NCBI GenBank assembly: GCA_032433765.1
Contig: JAVIAB010000092.1
Coordinates: forward strand, 62,100,126-62,164,125
From: Megaustenia siamemsis
Taxonomy: Eukaryota; Mollusca; Gastropoda; Stylommatophora; Ariophantidae
Reading direction: 5' to 3'
Length of the DNA stretch: 64,000 nucleotides
A program made the position numbers and the translations under genes. The notes under the pieces are model-generated. The model was given only the letters and a program-made list of their open reading frames with translations. It was not told the DNA's origin and did not search any database. This document shows positions 1 through 13,250 of this stretch, one piece after another. Every line of letters starts with the position of its first letter. Position 1 is the first letter of the stretch.

Positions 1-374
1 GATGGTCAATTATTGCAATATATTGCTCCATGTATTAATTACTTTTCAATTTCTCTCACTAAGAAACTTTTTTTTTGTAATGTGAATTATTTTATTTATT
101 TGTGTTGTTACATGTGTAACTCCTGACAAGAGTCAGATAACATAAGCACATGCCTTTAATTAATGGAAAGTTGTGTACTTTACTAGCCTGACTGTTTTTG
201 AAAGAAATGGTTCATTACAAATCTGCGCCTGTCTTTGCTGGCTTTTGTAAATAGCCATGGTGGAACACTAATGGCTTTTAGTAGTAGTCATCTCTGTGTC
301 ATGCAGGTTTTATTTATTTTTTTTTTTCCAGTGTAGAGATATATGCAGACATGTCAAAATGAATTGTGGAAAAT
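1..374. other. AT-rich non-coding DNA
   Basis: No coding signal, repeat array or RNA gene is visible here. The stretch is AT-rich with a few short homopolymers. Confidence 0.6.
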
Positions 375-917
375 TGCAAGACAGAAATAGAAATAAACAA
401 GAGAATAGGAATGGCAAATAGTATTTTTAACCGCATGAAATATATATTCATCTAAAAACAAATAATATCTGGACTAAAATTGAGAATAGTAAAGTGTTAT
501 ATCCGTTCAACATTCCTAATGCAGAAACATGGACATTAAATAAGAACGCAAACATGCAAATTGAAGTCCTTGAAATGTGATTAAACAGAAGAATGGGAAG
601 AATTGGGTGGAAGAAGAGAAAAACAAATAATGAAATTTTGAAACAGCTGAAAATGAAAAGTTATACAATTCAAACAAGGGAATGTAATTCATGAGGGACA
701 CTTAATATAAGTAGACACAATAATTTGCTGAAAGTCATCTTGGAATGACAAAATATAAGGTAAGCAAAGTAGAAATGAAAACTGAATGGACTGACAACAT
801 CAAAAGATGAACAGGAGAATCTATGAAGCATGTACCATAAAAGCAAAAGATAAAATGAAGCAACTCTGTGGTGGCAGATCTTTGATGCTGAGATAACACG
901 AGATGATGATGATGAAT
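375..917 (+). mobile_element. LINE family D, degenerate 3' end
   Basis: In broken frames this reads like the C-terminal part of the family D reverse transcriptase ORF (compare 25451-26046): an INKRIGMA-like start, then EEWEELGG, and a 3' end in a (gat)n run. Many stops and frameshifts show an old, dead, 5'-truncated copy. Confidence 0.6.
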
Positions 918-2705
918 ATATCTTGTGTGGAGAAATGTCATCTCAGGCTCCCTATTTCAGCACAATTGCTGTAATATTTAAGCTTTGAAGTTTCTGCTAC
1001 AATGAAGATATCAATGTACAGAGTTTTAATTTGTCAAGAATGGCACTGTATTAAAGATTGATTTGCAAAGGCAAAACTTGAGGATGATTCCATTAATTTT
1101 TGTTCCCCGTGTATGTAGTTTTCTGAGTAGTCTTATGTGTCATCACAAGCAATTAGCAGTACATTCTCCCAAGCAATTGGCAGTATATTTTCTCAAGCAG
1201 CTTGGTTCATATGACATCTTTTCTTTAATCCACCATGTGATTTTATCCTATTTTCCTGCTCACCATAAAATAGTTATTTGTGTGTGCCTAAACCAAACCA
1301 TAGGTCTTATCCTTTTCAGTTGTAGTCAATGTGGCATTGTGTGTGTACTTGCCATCTGCAGACAGTAGAAATGGAAATTATTCAGCTTCATGATGACTGA
1401 ATGATCCAGGTACATAATAGTTTAGGCAAAACAGTGACACTGAACTTTTAATTTAGTCTGAAGCTTGTTGTCATCCCTGTCTCAAAATTCATTTTTAACC
1501 TAAAATTAAATCATTTGCTGTCAATAGCATACGGAAGGCTAGTTCACAGTCATTGTAGACATCTCAAAAGATGGCAGCAAGCACTAGACTTAAGAGAGAT
1601 AGCATCAGTAAGTTTTGTTTCGTACACTTTCATAGCTTTCCTTGCTGACACTTTTGTTTTATTACTTTATTTGACACTGATATATATATATATATTTTTT
1701 TTTATATACTTCCATTCAGAAAGTAGAGATTTATCTGTTATTGTGACCAGTGACTAACGGGCCAGTCATTGCTGTCTTATTTCATGAAAAATATAATTGC
1801 ATATGATTTGTATATTTGATGCCCTCAGTCACTATGTGCTGAGGGAAGGATCTGATCACTTACGAGGTTTCCAATGTTCATTGAGGATCATCTGTTGACT
1901 AACTGTAAGGTTATTGAATATGAATTGATCAGCTGGCCATTCACTTGAAGTTGTCAGTTTAAAGTGATGCATCTTGCTTTAGTAAATATGCCTGATAGCC
2001 TGGAGCTTTAACGCTATATATCCTTTATAGTCCATGTGCTTATAGGGTTTTATGGTTTTTGTAAGGAGATACTATTTATGATCAATAAGTGAATTCAATA
2101 TACAATGCAATACTAATTGATTGAATAGGTAGAGGATAGCAGACATTTTTTTTCCATCAAAATGAAGAGCGTTTAATTTAGCAAAACTTTGTATATGAAA
2201 TGGATTTTCATACAAGCATTTATTACATTATACAAGAAAAATTAATTAACATGCATGAGAATAGATTTATGAATAATATGCTGTGATATGTGCTCATTAA
2301 AAAATATATCTGACATAGGAGTACTTGCATTATGCAGATAGTAAATACACTTATAAGGTGTAGGGTTGGTTTAGTTCATAGCACGCTGATTCATTGGCAG
2401 GGCGCTTTATTGATTGATACCAATTTATTTTCTAGTTCAGGCTGTCTTTTACTGTATTTTTGTTTTCGGTACGTATTTTCAGTCTTACTTGAGTTAACTG
2501 TAATATCTGTATACATACATTCATGGTTGAGATCAGAACACATTAACCGTGTGCATTGTAGCATACAATTAGCTATAACACTTTTTGTGTTAATGTTATT
2601 CGTCAATTCATATTTGCATGTAGAAAATTTTTATGCATGAGCAGAATTTATGGCTTTATATCAGGCATGATAAGTATAAGACAAGGGAATTATTTTAGGC
2701 GCAGT
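918..2705. other. AT-rich non-coding DNA
   Basis: No gene or clear repeat is seen. The open frames are short and low-complexity, and a (ta)n run lies near 1680. Confidence 0.5.
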
Positions 2706-2715
2706 ACACAGACTG

Positions 2716-2966
2716 ATGGTCATATGTTGGACATGTGATGAGAAGAGATAATAACCGAATAGCAAAGCAAGCCCTCATGTGGGAAACAACAGGTAAGAGG
2801 AAAAGCGGAAGACCCAGAGAGGCACTGAGAAGAACATTGATCAGAGAGGCAAGAGCAGCAGGAATCGACAAACTGCTAGAACAAAAATTCAGATAAGAGA
2901 AGGAGTATCTTGGTCTACGCCCTATGGGCCGGCTATGGCTCGAAAGGTCAATAGATAAATAGATAG
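2716..2966 (+). mobile_element. LINE family B, 5'-truncated 3' end
   Basis: A 250-bp tail of the family B element also seen at 17361-19394 and 28631-29528. It encodes remnants of the GHVMRRDNNRIAKQAL segment and ends in the family 3' sequence (CGAAAGGTCAATAGAT plus a gata-type simple repeat). It is flanked by a 10-bp target-site duplication, acacagactg, at 2706-2715 and 2967-2976, so both ends of this insertion are defined. Confidence 0.85.
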
Positions 2967-2976
2967 ACACAGACTG

Positions 2977-4830
2977 GTCCCAGGATTGCTTGTAGTGGAG
3001 ACAGTGGACAAGGCTTAAAGATTTGCAACAATTCTAAGTTAGATATCAACACAACAATTTATACGATTGCAGACTTGAGACTGTGATAATTGTCATTTAG
3101 ACATGATTAACTTCCAAAGACAAACTAGATGTGAGCAAACCAGTGAGCTGCTGGAACCATCAGATTGCACGTATGCTCATATATTTTTATAGCAACAAAA
3201 TATATGTGGGTTTGCTGGGAGTGTGATAATTGGACATGAAGTAACAAACAGAGTATCATATCTTTTAAAAAATACCATGCTCTTAAGATTGTAAATTGCA
3301 AATTTCTTACAAATAATTTACTTTTATTTACTGTTTCAACTTCACTAAATTTTCAGTCATTTGTTACGTTCATGAGATAAACTAAAATATCCTCTTACCA
3401 ATCTTAGACCTCATTTAGTAACATATTTTATGACATTTTTCATCTTAAATCTGCAAAGTAGGAAAGTCACATTATTTTATAATTGTTTTCTTCATCCACT
3501 TCATTAATACAATAATTTGTCATTAACTTATATTTTAACAATTTAATTTAAACAAACATTAAGCTTCACTTTACCTGTACAGCCACAAGTCAAATAAGAA
3601 TAATTGTTGTATTCAGTAAGCACAAGAATCTCAGTTACTTTGTCATATTAAAGATGCACATTTTGTTTTGTGTAGTAACTTGTGATGGGGTTTTAAGTGT
3701 CCTAACTACTTGGTAGCACAGCAGCACAAAAAAGACAGTGATTGTTTTGTTTCTGTGTGGTATTTGTAACAGTTGTCATAAATTTTGCAGCATTGGAACC
3801 AAATGTTATTGTTGTTTATGTGATTGTTTATTTTAAAAAAAAGTGATGTTCTTTTAATTTTGCTGATGAATTTCTTTATGAAATAACATTCTTCTGCTGC
3901 TTCTTGTCATTGACCATGTGCCTGACAACCTCTCTTGTGGCATCACTGAGAGCAGCAACAAAATGTTTCCACCTTGCTAGATTCATCATTTCTCCTTTGT
4001 ACAGTAGCCCAGTTATAGTTCATACTACATTTCTACATCTGCTGTTCTCTCTCATTCAGAGTGAGTAAAGTAAACACAACATTGTATTGAGCAGCCAAAC
4101 TAGTAGAGAGATTGGACAAGCTACAACATTTTGATAAAAGCCTTCACCGGGTACGAAAAGTATACAAAGATCAACATGGTAGGCATGATTAATTAGTGTT
4201 TTTTGTCTGTTTCGCTTTCCCTCAGAAGCCCACTCAATGTCAGTACTTGTGATGGTTTCCCAACCTCGTCTTAGTATTAACCTCTAACATCCACTTCTTA
4301 TCAACATGTTCATTTCCTATTGGTTCTTTATTTTGTTTGGTCAAAATATTCTCAGAATTGTCCATATGACAAGTATTGATGTTTTCTAGCCAGTTTCTTA
4401 CCCATCTAACACAGACTAAAGCCCTGAAAATGTGCAACTCATACAGTTTGATTTTGTGTTGTGCTGTATCATCTCTCTATGGTTTAGATTACCAAATGCA
4501 TTCACTTTGTTTATCCTTTTGTAGACATAACTTGTCAGCACCCCACTCTTGTGTTGCTCTGCTGCTTGCATTTTTCTTGCTTGTATCAATTCCTAGCTCT
4601 GTTTTTATCTGTGCAGCATTTGTTGCACTTTAACAAATATAATGAATGATTAGCACAAATTTGGAAATCATAAGTGAAGTAAAGCAAATTAGCTATGTAA
4701 GATTATTGTGTCAGTTGACGTTATCATAGTGATATCCATGGCTTATAAATGTGTTGATTAAAATTTCTACACTTTATTATTGTTTGTTCATTTTCCTCTC
4801 AGGCCGATGATCGCATATAGAGTGGAAGTC
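2977..4830. other. AT-rich non-coding DNA, possible old LINE fragment
   Basis: Mostly AT-rich sequence with no gene. Positions 4230-4640 read on the - strand as a long, degraded, basic and hydrophilic stretch that could be an ancient retrotransposon ORF. I could not assign it to a family. Confidence 0.4.
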
Positions 4831-5280
4831 ATCATCATCATCTGCCATACTGGTTGGTGTAGGCGATCATGTCCTTCCAGAATCTTCCTTCTACAGTGCA
4901 TCGTATCAGTTCTGTTGTTGACTGCTTTCCATGCCATGACACCAGGCTATCTAGTTAGTATTTTCTCTCTTTGTCGTCCGCGATCTCTCTTTCCTTTTAT
5001 TTTGCCAGTTGAAACCAAGTATTCCGACGTTCCTCTTCTCATGATGTGCCCAAAAAACATTGTTTCTTTCTGATGTTTTTTAGGTGCTGCCTATTTGTGT
5101 TGGCCTCATTGAGAACTTCCTCATTGGTCTTTTTTAGCTGTCCAGGGAACTTTCAACATTCTTCTGAGAAATCCCATCTCTGTAGCCTGAGTGGAAGTCA
5201 TAGTGCTCCGTATTTGACAATTTGCTGCTAGTTCTTGTAGAGCTTGGTTGTTTCTAGGATCCCTTGGTTGACCCCCTAGA
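4831..5280 (-). mobile_element. LINE family C, 3' end
   Basis: Reading on the - strand, the copy carries the C-terminal region of a retrotransposon ORF and ends with the family 3' motif GATCGCCTAC followed by (gat)n at 4831. The same tail occurs at 10040-10230, 33759-33946, 39665-39990, 40915-41270, 43735-44090 and 51777-53060. It is 5'-truncated and frameshifted. Confidence 0.7.
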
Positions 5281-8200
5281 ATTGTTCTTCTACATATAAA
5301 TTCTCTTGGTCTTTGTTTTCTTTTACCAGATAGTTTCCATGCGAATGCTTGATGGGGAAGTCTTTCTTCATTTTTTTAATTTACATTGTAAGGCTTTCAT
5401 GAGCAAAGTGTCTTATGGTAAAGCTCACATTTTCATAAAACAATTTTAAAGTTATACATTGCTAAGTTTTCAAGGATTGTAATATTTTTTTAATGAAGTA
5501 CTAAAAAATTATCAAATAAATTGCTATATTCATGGACTATCAATAACGCATTTGATACCGAAGTGAAACGCACACTATGGCCAAATTAATGTTATACACT
5601 TTTGTTTTCACATAAACAAATTGAGAGTGCAATTTGAGCCTTAATTTACTTATTTTCAAATACAATATAATGAATGGCTGTACATAAAAGCAAGGAAGAA
5701 GCAAAATGAATGTATATTTAAATGGTGTGGTAGATGTATTGTATTTACATTATAACTGTCAACATCTATCAACCTCTCATTTTCTGAAGTATATACATAT
5801 TTGTATATTTGGCAGAATTCTCTCAATTATTAGCATAAATTATAATAAGCTTGGCTAGTCACTGCTGTAATCATTACAATTATATTTTGATTAATTTTTT
5901 TTATTATTATTTTTTTTTTTTTTGGGAGGGGGTGGGGTTGTCGCATCATTTTCTATACTTTCATTTTCTAAAGCTGTATCCTTTGTCTTTTTATCCAAAC
6001 TTATCAAATTCTCATCTTTCTTTGCTTAAAAGTATTTTCATATGAATCTTTTTTGTGTCGTTTGTGATTTTTATTTATATGTGGGTTGTTAATTTTCTGT
6101 AATAAATCATCAGGCTGTTGAGACAAGAGTATAGTATATTTGATTTACTTGAAGTTACTGTGAAAATAATTAATTAAATCACAAACTAAATTAAGAAGCT
6201 TGCTCTTGTAAAATGTCATTGAATAGTGCATCTTCATTGATTGTCTAGTGGCCATGTGTGGACATGAATAGTGTTATGGTTAGATAATAATGTGATATAA
6301 TTTTATAGCAAAAGACTTGAACAGAAAATTCGAGTGAAGATTGCTTTCAAAAGATTGCATCAGTCAGAATTGTATTTTGGTGTGTGTGATTGCACACTGT
6401 TGTTGTAGCAGAATTAATAGTGTCATGTCATGTTTTGTGTATCGCCGAAAGATAAAGTATTGTTTATTTGGCAAGATTGTCCTGCTGTGCAAGGTATTAA
6501 AAATGTATGTGGTAATGGTTACTTCATTTATTTTAAATTTGCATATGGTCTAATTCACTTCAATTTGATTTCCATGTAACTGTTTTTTCACAATGATTGT
6601 TTTTCTAGAACACATGAACATGCATTTTAATATGTGGGTTTAGCTTGAAGTGAATTACGATTTTTTTATTCGCTGAAACACTGTGGTCTGTAAATATGAT
6701 GCTCCCACCCTTCCATCCAATAGACACAGATGCTCCCTGGCTTATGTTGGTAAACCATTCTATAACTATATATATAGGAGGGCAAAACCTTATACATAGG
6801 AGGCTGTTCTTATTAGTGCTAACATGTCATAAAGACATAGGGAAAATAGTTACAGTGAACCACACAATGATAATACATCATAGTAATTGATGTGTCAAGT
6901 AAAGTAACAAATGATGTTGGTAACATAATATCAATTAACCTTGACTTTGATGTGCCACTAAGTAAAAAAAAATGTTAATGACAGTTTTATTGGTTTATAA
7001 ATCAGCATGCACAAAATTAACACAGCTTTGTGTATTGTTAATTTCTTGTTGAAGCGGTTTTCATATAAATTGTATCAATGCTTTACATATCTAAGTAATG
7101 GCCCTCCATATAAATGTGGGTATAGGACCTCAGTAAGTCAGGGGGCATTTGTAAACTCTTTACTGATTTGTAGTTTTGAACTTCACCCTTATCTTGTGCA
7201 ACTTCTTTAATCCCCATCCCATGGGAAGGTAGAACTATAACATGCAGCCCTTGTCCTCTGTTATGTTTATACAGTTGATAAGAAGAGATCATGATATGGA
7301 AATAATATAAATGTGTTTTATTGGAGGTTTTCCCACATGTGTTTTATACTATGGCCTTCATTTTAGTCCCCTAGAATATGATTGTACTCAGTAGACATCA
7401 TTGTAAAGAACTTCAATCGCTGTGAAACTGAACATTCCAAGTACAGTTTATTTATAGAAGCTTTATTGAGAATAGTTTAGTGATTTTGGAATATATTTAT
7501 TATGTGAAAATATTTCAGTCAAAACTTAAATTAATGCATGGTCATGATGGTGATATGGATTCATGCCCAGTAGGAGGTTTAGTCTTGTGAAATGATTTCA
7601 TTATTAATGAGATTTATAACTACTGTACATCTGGGTAATACTGGGCTAGTAGCATTTAGATATACTTTTGTTTTCCTAGAATATTAATTACCAAGTAGGT
7701 GGTCTTTTGTGGCATGTTAACTTTCTGTTATTTCCTCCACAAGCTTATGTACAAATTACCACCTTGTAGCTTTCTTAGTTTTCAACATAATTGTTTTATT
7801 ATGTTAATTTAGTAGATGCTGGGTAAATAACTGAAAGTTTACGTTATTTATAGACAAAACTGCTTGAAATAATCGTTTCTGAGTTTTTTTACTAAATGTA
7901 ATGCTTACCTGTACTTCCAAAAATAAGTGACAAGTTAAAGAGAACACACATACATTACTATTTGTTATAATGACTTATGTCATTATTTGTTTTGCAATAT
8001 CTTCATTATCATTACAGTTCTTATTATTAACTTACTATACAAATGTCTATTCCTGTGTTTTTCACTTTTGTTAATTGAACATATTTCAAGCCAGATCATC
8101 TATTTGATAGGCTCCCAGAGTTTTTATTGTTGGTCATCACTTTATGGCTCAGTGAGAAAATATAAGAAAATTAATTCAATGAATTCTCCAACAATTTTCA

Positions 8201-10039
8201 TTTTAGAAGTAGTTAATTTCAGCTCTTGTGAAAAATAGAGGAGTATAGGTTTAGTGTGGTAGCTCACATTGGCTTCATGATACAAAGATCATGAGTTTGT
8301 TTCTAGACATACATGGTCCAGCTTTAAAAGTGGGGATACCTGCTGGCTTGCAGAATTTTTAAAAGGTAACAACAGTAAAGCACTGGCCACAATACTTGTA
8401 GATACCATGGCATCGGTGTTGTAAGATTAAAGCACTTCACACAATTCCATATCCTTTAATATGGCACTGACTATACCTTTATGCTGGATAGGAAATGACT
8501 ATCTAAATTTGTCATTTTCATTTTTACAACTCAAGCCGTGAGAGTGGATCAGTCACTGATATTTTCACATGATGTTAGTATCAAAGCACAAAAAAATTAA
8601 ATATTACTTTGTCATTATATAAAGAAATTACTTGCCCTTCATGCCCTAGTGTCTTTATTAATTTAAACATAACTCTTTATCCTATTTGTTGTAGAAGTGG
8701 CATAATATATATTGTGCACACCTTGCAGCACACACTTATCTGGCTAATGTTTATATTGCTAGTGTTCTGGAAGCTACAAGACTAATTGTCAGCTGACACC
8801 AATAAATATTAGTTTCCTCACCATTTCAGTCACAGATCACAAAGAACAATGTAGTCAGTAGTGTTAATTTGCAAATGTAGTTTTTTTCTAATTTATTCAT
8901 GACTTCATCCATTAGCTCATGGAATAATTAAAAAAAAAAGTTTAATAATAATTAAATATATGCTGTGAACAGTAAGGGGATATTTTTTTTTTCTATTGTG
9001 CAACTGTGATTTTGATGTCTTTCTAAAATATGATGTTTTTACTTTATAGCGACGTAAACTTGAAGCTTTCATTTGGAGATTTCAAAACTGTATTTCTTGG
9101 ATTCTAAGATGTGCAACTAAGTTTAAAAAAAAAAACAAAGAAATTTCTACATTTCTGGAACCTAGATATATCTGGCAATTATATTCTACAAGATCTTTTT
9201 CTTTCTTTTGAATTACGCTTACAGAAACAGATGATGAATGGCGCCTTAGAATTGAAGAAATCAGTTAATCTTCATCACAGCAACAACCATATTAAGTTAT
9301 AGTTTTCAGTATTCCACATTAAAACCTGTAAAAACATCTTGTAATATTTGTATTAACATTGTTTAAACTCTAAACCCTTGCTGTTTTCCTCTAGGCTGCG
9401 AAGCAATCAGTAATTTCTTATTACTTGTTGTCATTTTATAATATTTGCTCTCTCAAAAGTGCAAACTGGCTCACTGTGTAAATTGTGTATCCACTTTCCT
9501 TTTGCTGTTTTAATGCTTTCTATTTTTAAATATTAAAAATTTTATATATTAAAAAAAAGTACAGTAAAACTATTGTTTATCTGATGTTGACCACCCTGTT
9601 GTGAGTTCCCTGTGGTGTTACCATGATTTTCAACAATTTTTGCCATATGAAGAATTAAAACTTTAAAAAAAAAAAAGACACACACAAAAGTGAGTTTGTG
9701 GATTCCAGATGTGTGAATTTGTTTTTCATGTTTTTGGTCAGCAGTTGGTAAAATCAGCCAGTAAGTAAGAGGTAGCTGTCATGCTATTGGTGAATGGAGA
9801 ATATGGCTGTCAGTGCCAATATTTGTCCAGGATTGGTGTATTGTATAGAAGACGTCAGAACCAAGCCAAGCAGGTTTCTTAACTCAGTGCGTATGTGTGT
9901 GCAAATTAAGTTGTTGTTTGGCTATTTGTTTGGTTATTTTTTAGTATAAATTTTGACAAATTCTGAAGATAAACAAATCACGAAATATAACTTTCTGGTA
10001 ATAAATAGTGGAAGAAGAATACACTGTCCAGGTTTGAAA
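5281..10039. other. Long AT-rich gene-free stretch
   Basis: No exon, array or RNA gene could be supported. Around 8250-8400 there is a weak tRNA-like pair of boxes (TAGTGTGGTAGCTC and a B-box-like atcatgagtttg) that may be a very old SINE. The rest is homopolymer-rich unique sequence. Confidence 0.5.
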
Positions 10040-10230
10040 CGTGGTAGCTTCCAGTACTTTTGAGTGTGACAAGAAAATAATTTTAAATGAACAAGAGATA
10101 GAGACTGGATAGCTTGGTGTCATGGCATGGAAAACAGTCAACAACAGAACTGATACGATGCACAGTAGATAGAACATTGTGGAAGGACATGATCGCCTAC
10201 GCCAACCGGTATGGCACATGATGATGGAGA
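10040..10230 (+). mobile_element. LINE family C, short 3' fragment
   Basis: A 190-bp, 5'-truncated tail with remnants of the WHGKQSTTEL segment and the GATCGCCTACGCCAACC terminus followed by an ATGATGATGG run. Compare the longer copy at 39665-39990. Confidence 0.7.
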
Positions 10231-10287
10231 CAGTTCCAAGAATCTTTTTCTGAATTCATATGAAGACTTCCGCTCTTTATTCTAAGT

Positions 10288-10317
10288 TTTTTTTTTTTTT
10301 TGGGGGGGGGGGGGGGG
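10288..10317. repeat. T/G homopolymer block
   Basis: A run of T is followed directly by a run of G and marks the 5' edge of the SINE family 2 copy. The exact lengths may be affected by sequencing slippage. Confidence 0.8.
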
Positions 10318-10612
10318 TGTATTCTAGAGGTTCCACATCAGCCTTAATACAGGAACGACCAGGGTTCAAACCTCACCAGAATCGGTGGTAATTTACAAAA
10401 AATAGAAACACATTAATGCATGGTTTCTTTATACGTTACACTTCCCTGGTCTCATAGGTAGTAAGATTCGATGTCTAGTCCTCTCTGATAACGGCAATAA
10501 ATATGAGATCCTGTGTGCACTCGTGCACAGTAAAGAAGTCTTGGCAGTTGTAATCTCAAAGCGTAGGCCACAAATATGGCCGCTGCACTGGGGCAAAATT
10601 TTCGGCTGATAC
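10318..10612 (+). mobile_element. SINE family 2 (tRNA-derived) copy
   Basis: The copy begins with a degraded A box (TGTATTCTAGAGG) and a good B box (GGGTTCAAACC), followed by a body ending in GCGTAGGCCACAAATATGG. The same body occurs at 41390-41660 (whole), 44220-44290 (head only) and 55090-55320, which shows a dispersed family. It abuts the E-box minisatellite. Confidence 0.65.
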
Positions 10613-10625
10613 CTACTCACATTGT

Positions 10626-11205
10626 GGATCCCAGGCCATGCTACGGAGTTCGTGCACGTGGATCCCAGGCCGTGCTACAGAGTTTGTGCACGTGGTTCCT
10701 AGGCCATTCTACAGAGTTTGTGCACGTGGATCCCAGGCCATGCTACGGAGTTTGTGTACGCGGATCCCAGGCCATTTTACGGAGTTCGTGCACGTGGATC
10801 CCAGGTCATGCTACAGAGTTTGTGCACGTGGATCCCAGGCCATGCTATGGAGTTTGTGTACGTGGATCACAGGCCGTGCTACAGAGTTCGTGCACGTGGA
10901 TCCCAGGCCGTGCTACAGAGTTTGTGCACGTGGATCCCAGGCCATGCTACAGAGTTTGTGCACGTGGATCCCATGCCATGCTACAGAGTTCGTGCACGTG
11001 GATCTCAGGCCATGCTACAGAGTTCGTGCACGTGGATCCCAGGCCATGCTATGGAGTTCGTGCACGTGGATCCCAGGCCATGCTATGGAGTTCGTGCACG
11101 TGGATCCCAGGCCATGCTACAGAGTTTGTGCACGTGGATCACAGGCCATGCTATGGAGTTCGTGCACGTGGATCCCAGGCCATGCTACAGAGTTTGTGCA
11201 CGTGG
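10626..11205. repeat. 34-bp minisatellite with an E-box in each unit
   Basis: About 17 units of a 34-bp repeat whose core is ggatcccaggccatgctac followed by agagtttgtgcacgt. Each unit junction gives GCACGTGG, which contains the palindrome CACGTG. Because 34 is not a multiple of 3 and the unit lacks stops, all three + frames stay open for 170-230 codons. I read this as an effect of the repeat and not as a gene. Confidence 0.9.
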
Positions 11206-11271
11206 GCCAGGATTCTCCTCTGATTTTCTCTAGGATGATAACGAAGCACCTGTGGGTTCATCTGGTGTGCA

Positions 11272-11297
11272 GTGATGATGATGATGATGATGATGAT
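11272..11297. repeat. (gat)n microsatellite
   Basis: A run of gat triplets. Such runs also terminate LINE families C and D in this window, so it may be a relic 3' end. Confidence 0.8.
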
Positions 11298-11346
11298 CCT
11301 AACAACAAACAAACAGTGCTACTATCCTAAATAAACAATCATAATA

Positions 11347-11545
11347 TAGGGGTGCTAAAATGGTGTTGATGTGTTGTGACTAATTAAAGGGGTGATAAAA
11401 GGGTTTTGATACATTGTGCTGTGGTTTATTAAAGGTATGTTAAGAGGGTGTTGATGTGTTGTGTTGTGGCTCATTAAAAGGGTATTGATGGGACGCTTAC
11501 AGGTGTCATGCGTTGTATTGTTGCTCTTAAAGAAGTATTAATAGG
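11347..11545. repeat. Diverged left half of a second 34-bp-type minisatellite
   Basis: Degenerate units built on gtgttgatgtgttgtg and ctcattaaaggggtg. The same motif forms a homogeneous array at 20255-20520, on the far side of the nested LINE A block. Confidence 0.7.
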
Positions 11546-11559
11546 GTGTCGCCTGTCCC

Positions 11560-11902
11560 TTGCTTGGGTCTGAAATGTGAGTACAGAGTTGTAACGCTAT
11601 TCCCTACCAAGCATGTTCATAAGAGATGACTAAGGAGGGTTGGGCATAGACTGACTATCCTGTAATGTAAATATAATAAGCCGCAAAAACTTCACAAACA
11701 TGGACAAGTCAAAAATGAATCCACTATCCAGGAAACATAAGGGTTCTCTGTCTAAGAGATGTATGAATAATCCGGAGAAAGCCGCAAAGAGTCTGGGTCG
11801 CCGACTCACCTTTTGTCTACCAGGAAATCCTCCTAAATTGGTACCCGGAATGTATATACTCTAAATGAACAAAGAAAAGCTAACACAAGTAGATATTATA
11901 AA

Positions 11903-12001
<99 letters not shown>

Positions 12002-12492
12002 CACTACAAAACAGATATTTTATGAATATGCGAAACAAGATGGTTAGGAACAGAAAGGATCAAACTAAACACAGGAGAGATGATTTTATAATCAGGAACC
12101 TGGAGCACAACATAGTGAAGGGTTAGCTAAAATGTTATCAAGGGAGCACAGAAAACACTGATAGAATGGGAAGCAGTAGGGCCAAGACTTATATGAATAA
12201 CAAAAGTAAAAATACACATTATCCAATGCTATGCACCAACCAATGATAACGAAGATTTAGTTAAATATTAATTCTATAAACAGTTGCAATGTCAGATGAA
12301 TGGAAGATGAACCAAATATATTATAATCTTGATGGGAGAACTAAACGCAAAAGCAATCAGACAACAGAGGTTTTTAAGAGATCACGGGACTTGAGAAATG
12401 AATGAGAATGGAGAGATATTCGTGAACTTCTGTGCACTTAATCAAATGAGCCTAATAGGAACGATATTCCTAAAAAATAATGTACCACATTA
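11560..12492 (+). mobile_element. LINE A, 5' part with endonuclease-domain remnants
   Basis: The left piece of a non-LTR retrotransposon. It includes a 5' segment reading FCLPGNPPKLVPG, a long (ta)n run, and from about 12180 remnants of an APE-type endonuclease: QCYAPTND-like residues, LMGELNAKA and EMNENGEIFVNFC. Stops and frameshifts are frequent, so it is dead. It is cut at 12492 by the mariner insertion; the reverse-transcriptase part resumes at 17189. About 1 kb of the usual region between endonuclease and RT is missing. Confidence 0.75.
11903..11996. repeat. (ta)n microsatellite
   Basis: About 47 TA dinucleotides without interruption, sitting inside LINE A. The predicted Tyr-Ile polymer is not a gene. 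Confidence 0.95.
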
Positions 12493-13250
12493 GTTAGTTT
12501 TCTCAGCTAATAATAAACCTAGAAGCATGAAATTTTGCACACCTTAAATATCGCATGTGTCGATTGTGTGCACCAAATTGCACTGCAATCGGCAAAATAA
12601 TACGACTGCACTAAACCGTTGAAATGGAGCATGTTAGCAACTTGCGTTATAAGCAGTGAATATGATAGAATTTCTCGTTTTAGAGAAGGAAACTGTTGTG
12701 AACATTCACAAATGCCTATATGATGTGTATGGAAGCTTTGCAGTCAACAGGATAGTCGCTGGGTTCAGAGAATAAAAGAATCGGAAAGCGGAGATACGGA
12801 GCTTCTTGATAGCACGCGCTGTGGACGGCTTGCTACAGCCATCAATGCAGAGGTGTTGAAATGCGCTAAGGGCATTATTCTTGCTGATAGGAGCATCACA
12901 ACTTAATAATTGGCCTTAAAGTTGTTTGTCAGCATTTGTAGTTCAAATTCAATTGCAAAAACTCTCGAAGTCTCTAAGGTTTGTGCAAGATGGGTTCCAC
13001 GAAATCTCACAAAATAGCACCGATTGCAAAGAAAAGCAATTTCTTCTGAACTGTTGGAGCATTTCAATGTTGATGGAGAAAACATTTTGGCTAAGATTGT
13101 TACATGTGACGAAACCTGGGCACATTATTATGAACCTGAGATGAAAAAAAAAAAACCAGTCAATGGAGTGGCATCATCTGTACTCACCACGAAGAAAGAA
13201 GTTCAAGACATCTCTTTTAGCTGGAAAGGTCATCGTCACTCTTTTCATGT

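Noticed and set aside
10576..11330. Three overlapping ORFs of 171-230 codons
   Set aside because: They are produced by a stop-free 34-bp tandem repeat in all three frames, and none has a non-repeat domain.
11865..12047. Tyr-Ile-rich ORF
   Set aside because: It is the translation of a (ta)n microsatellite.
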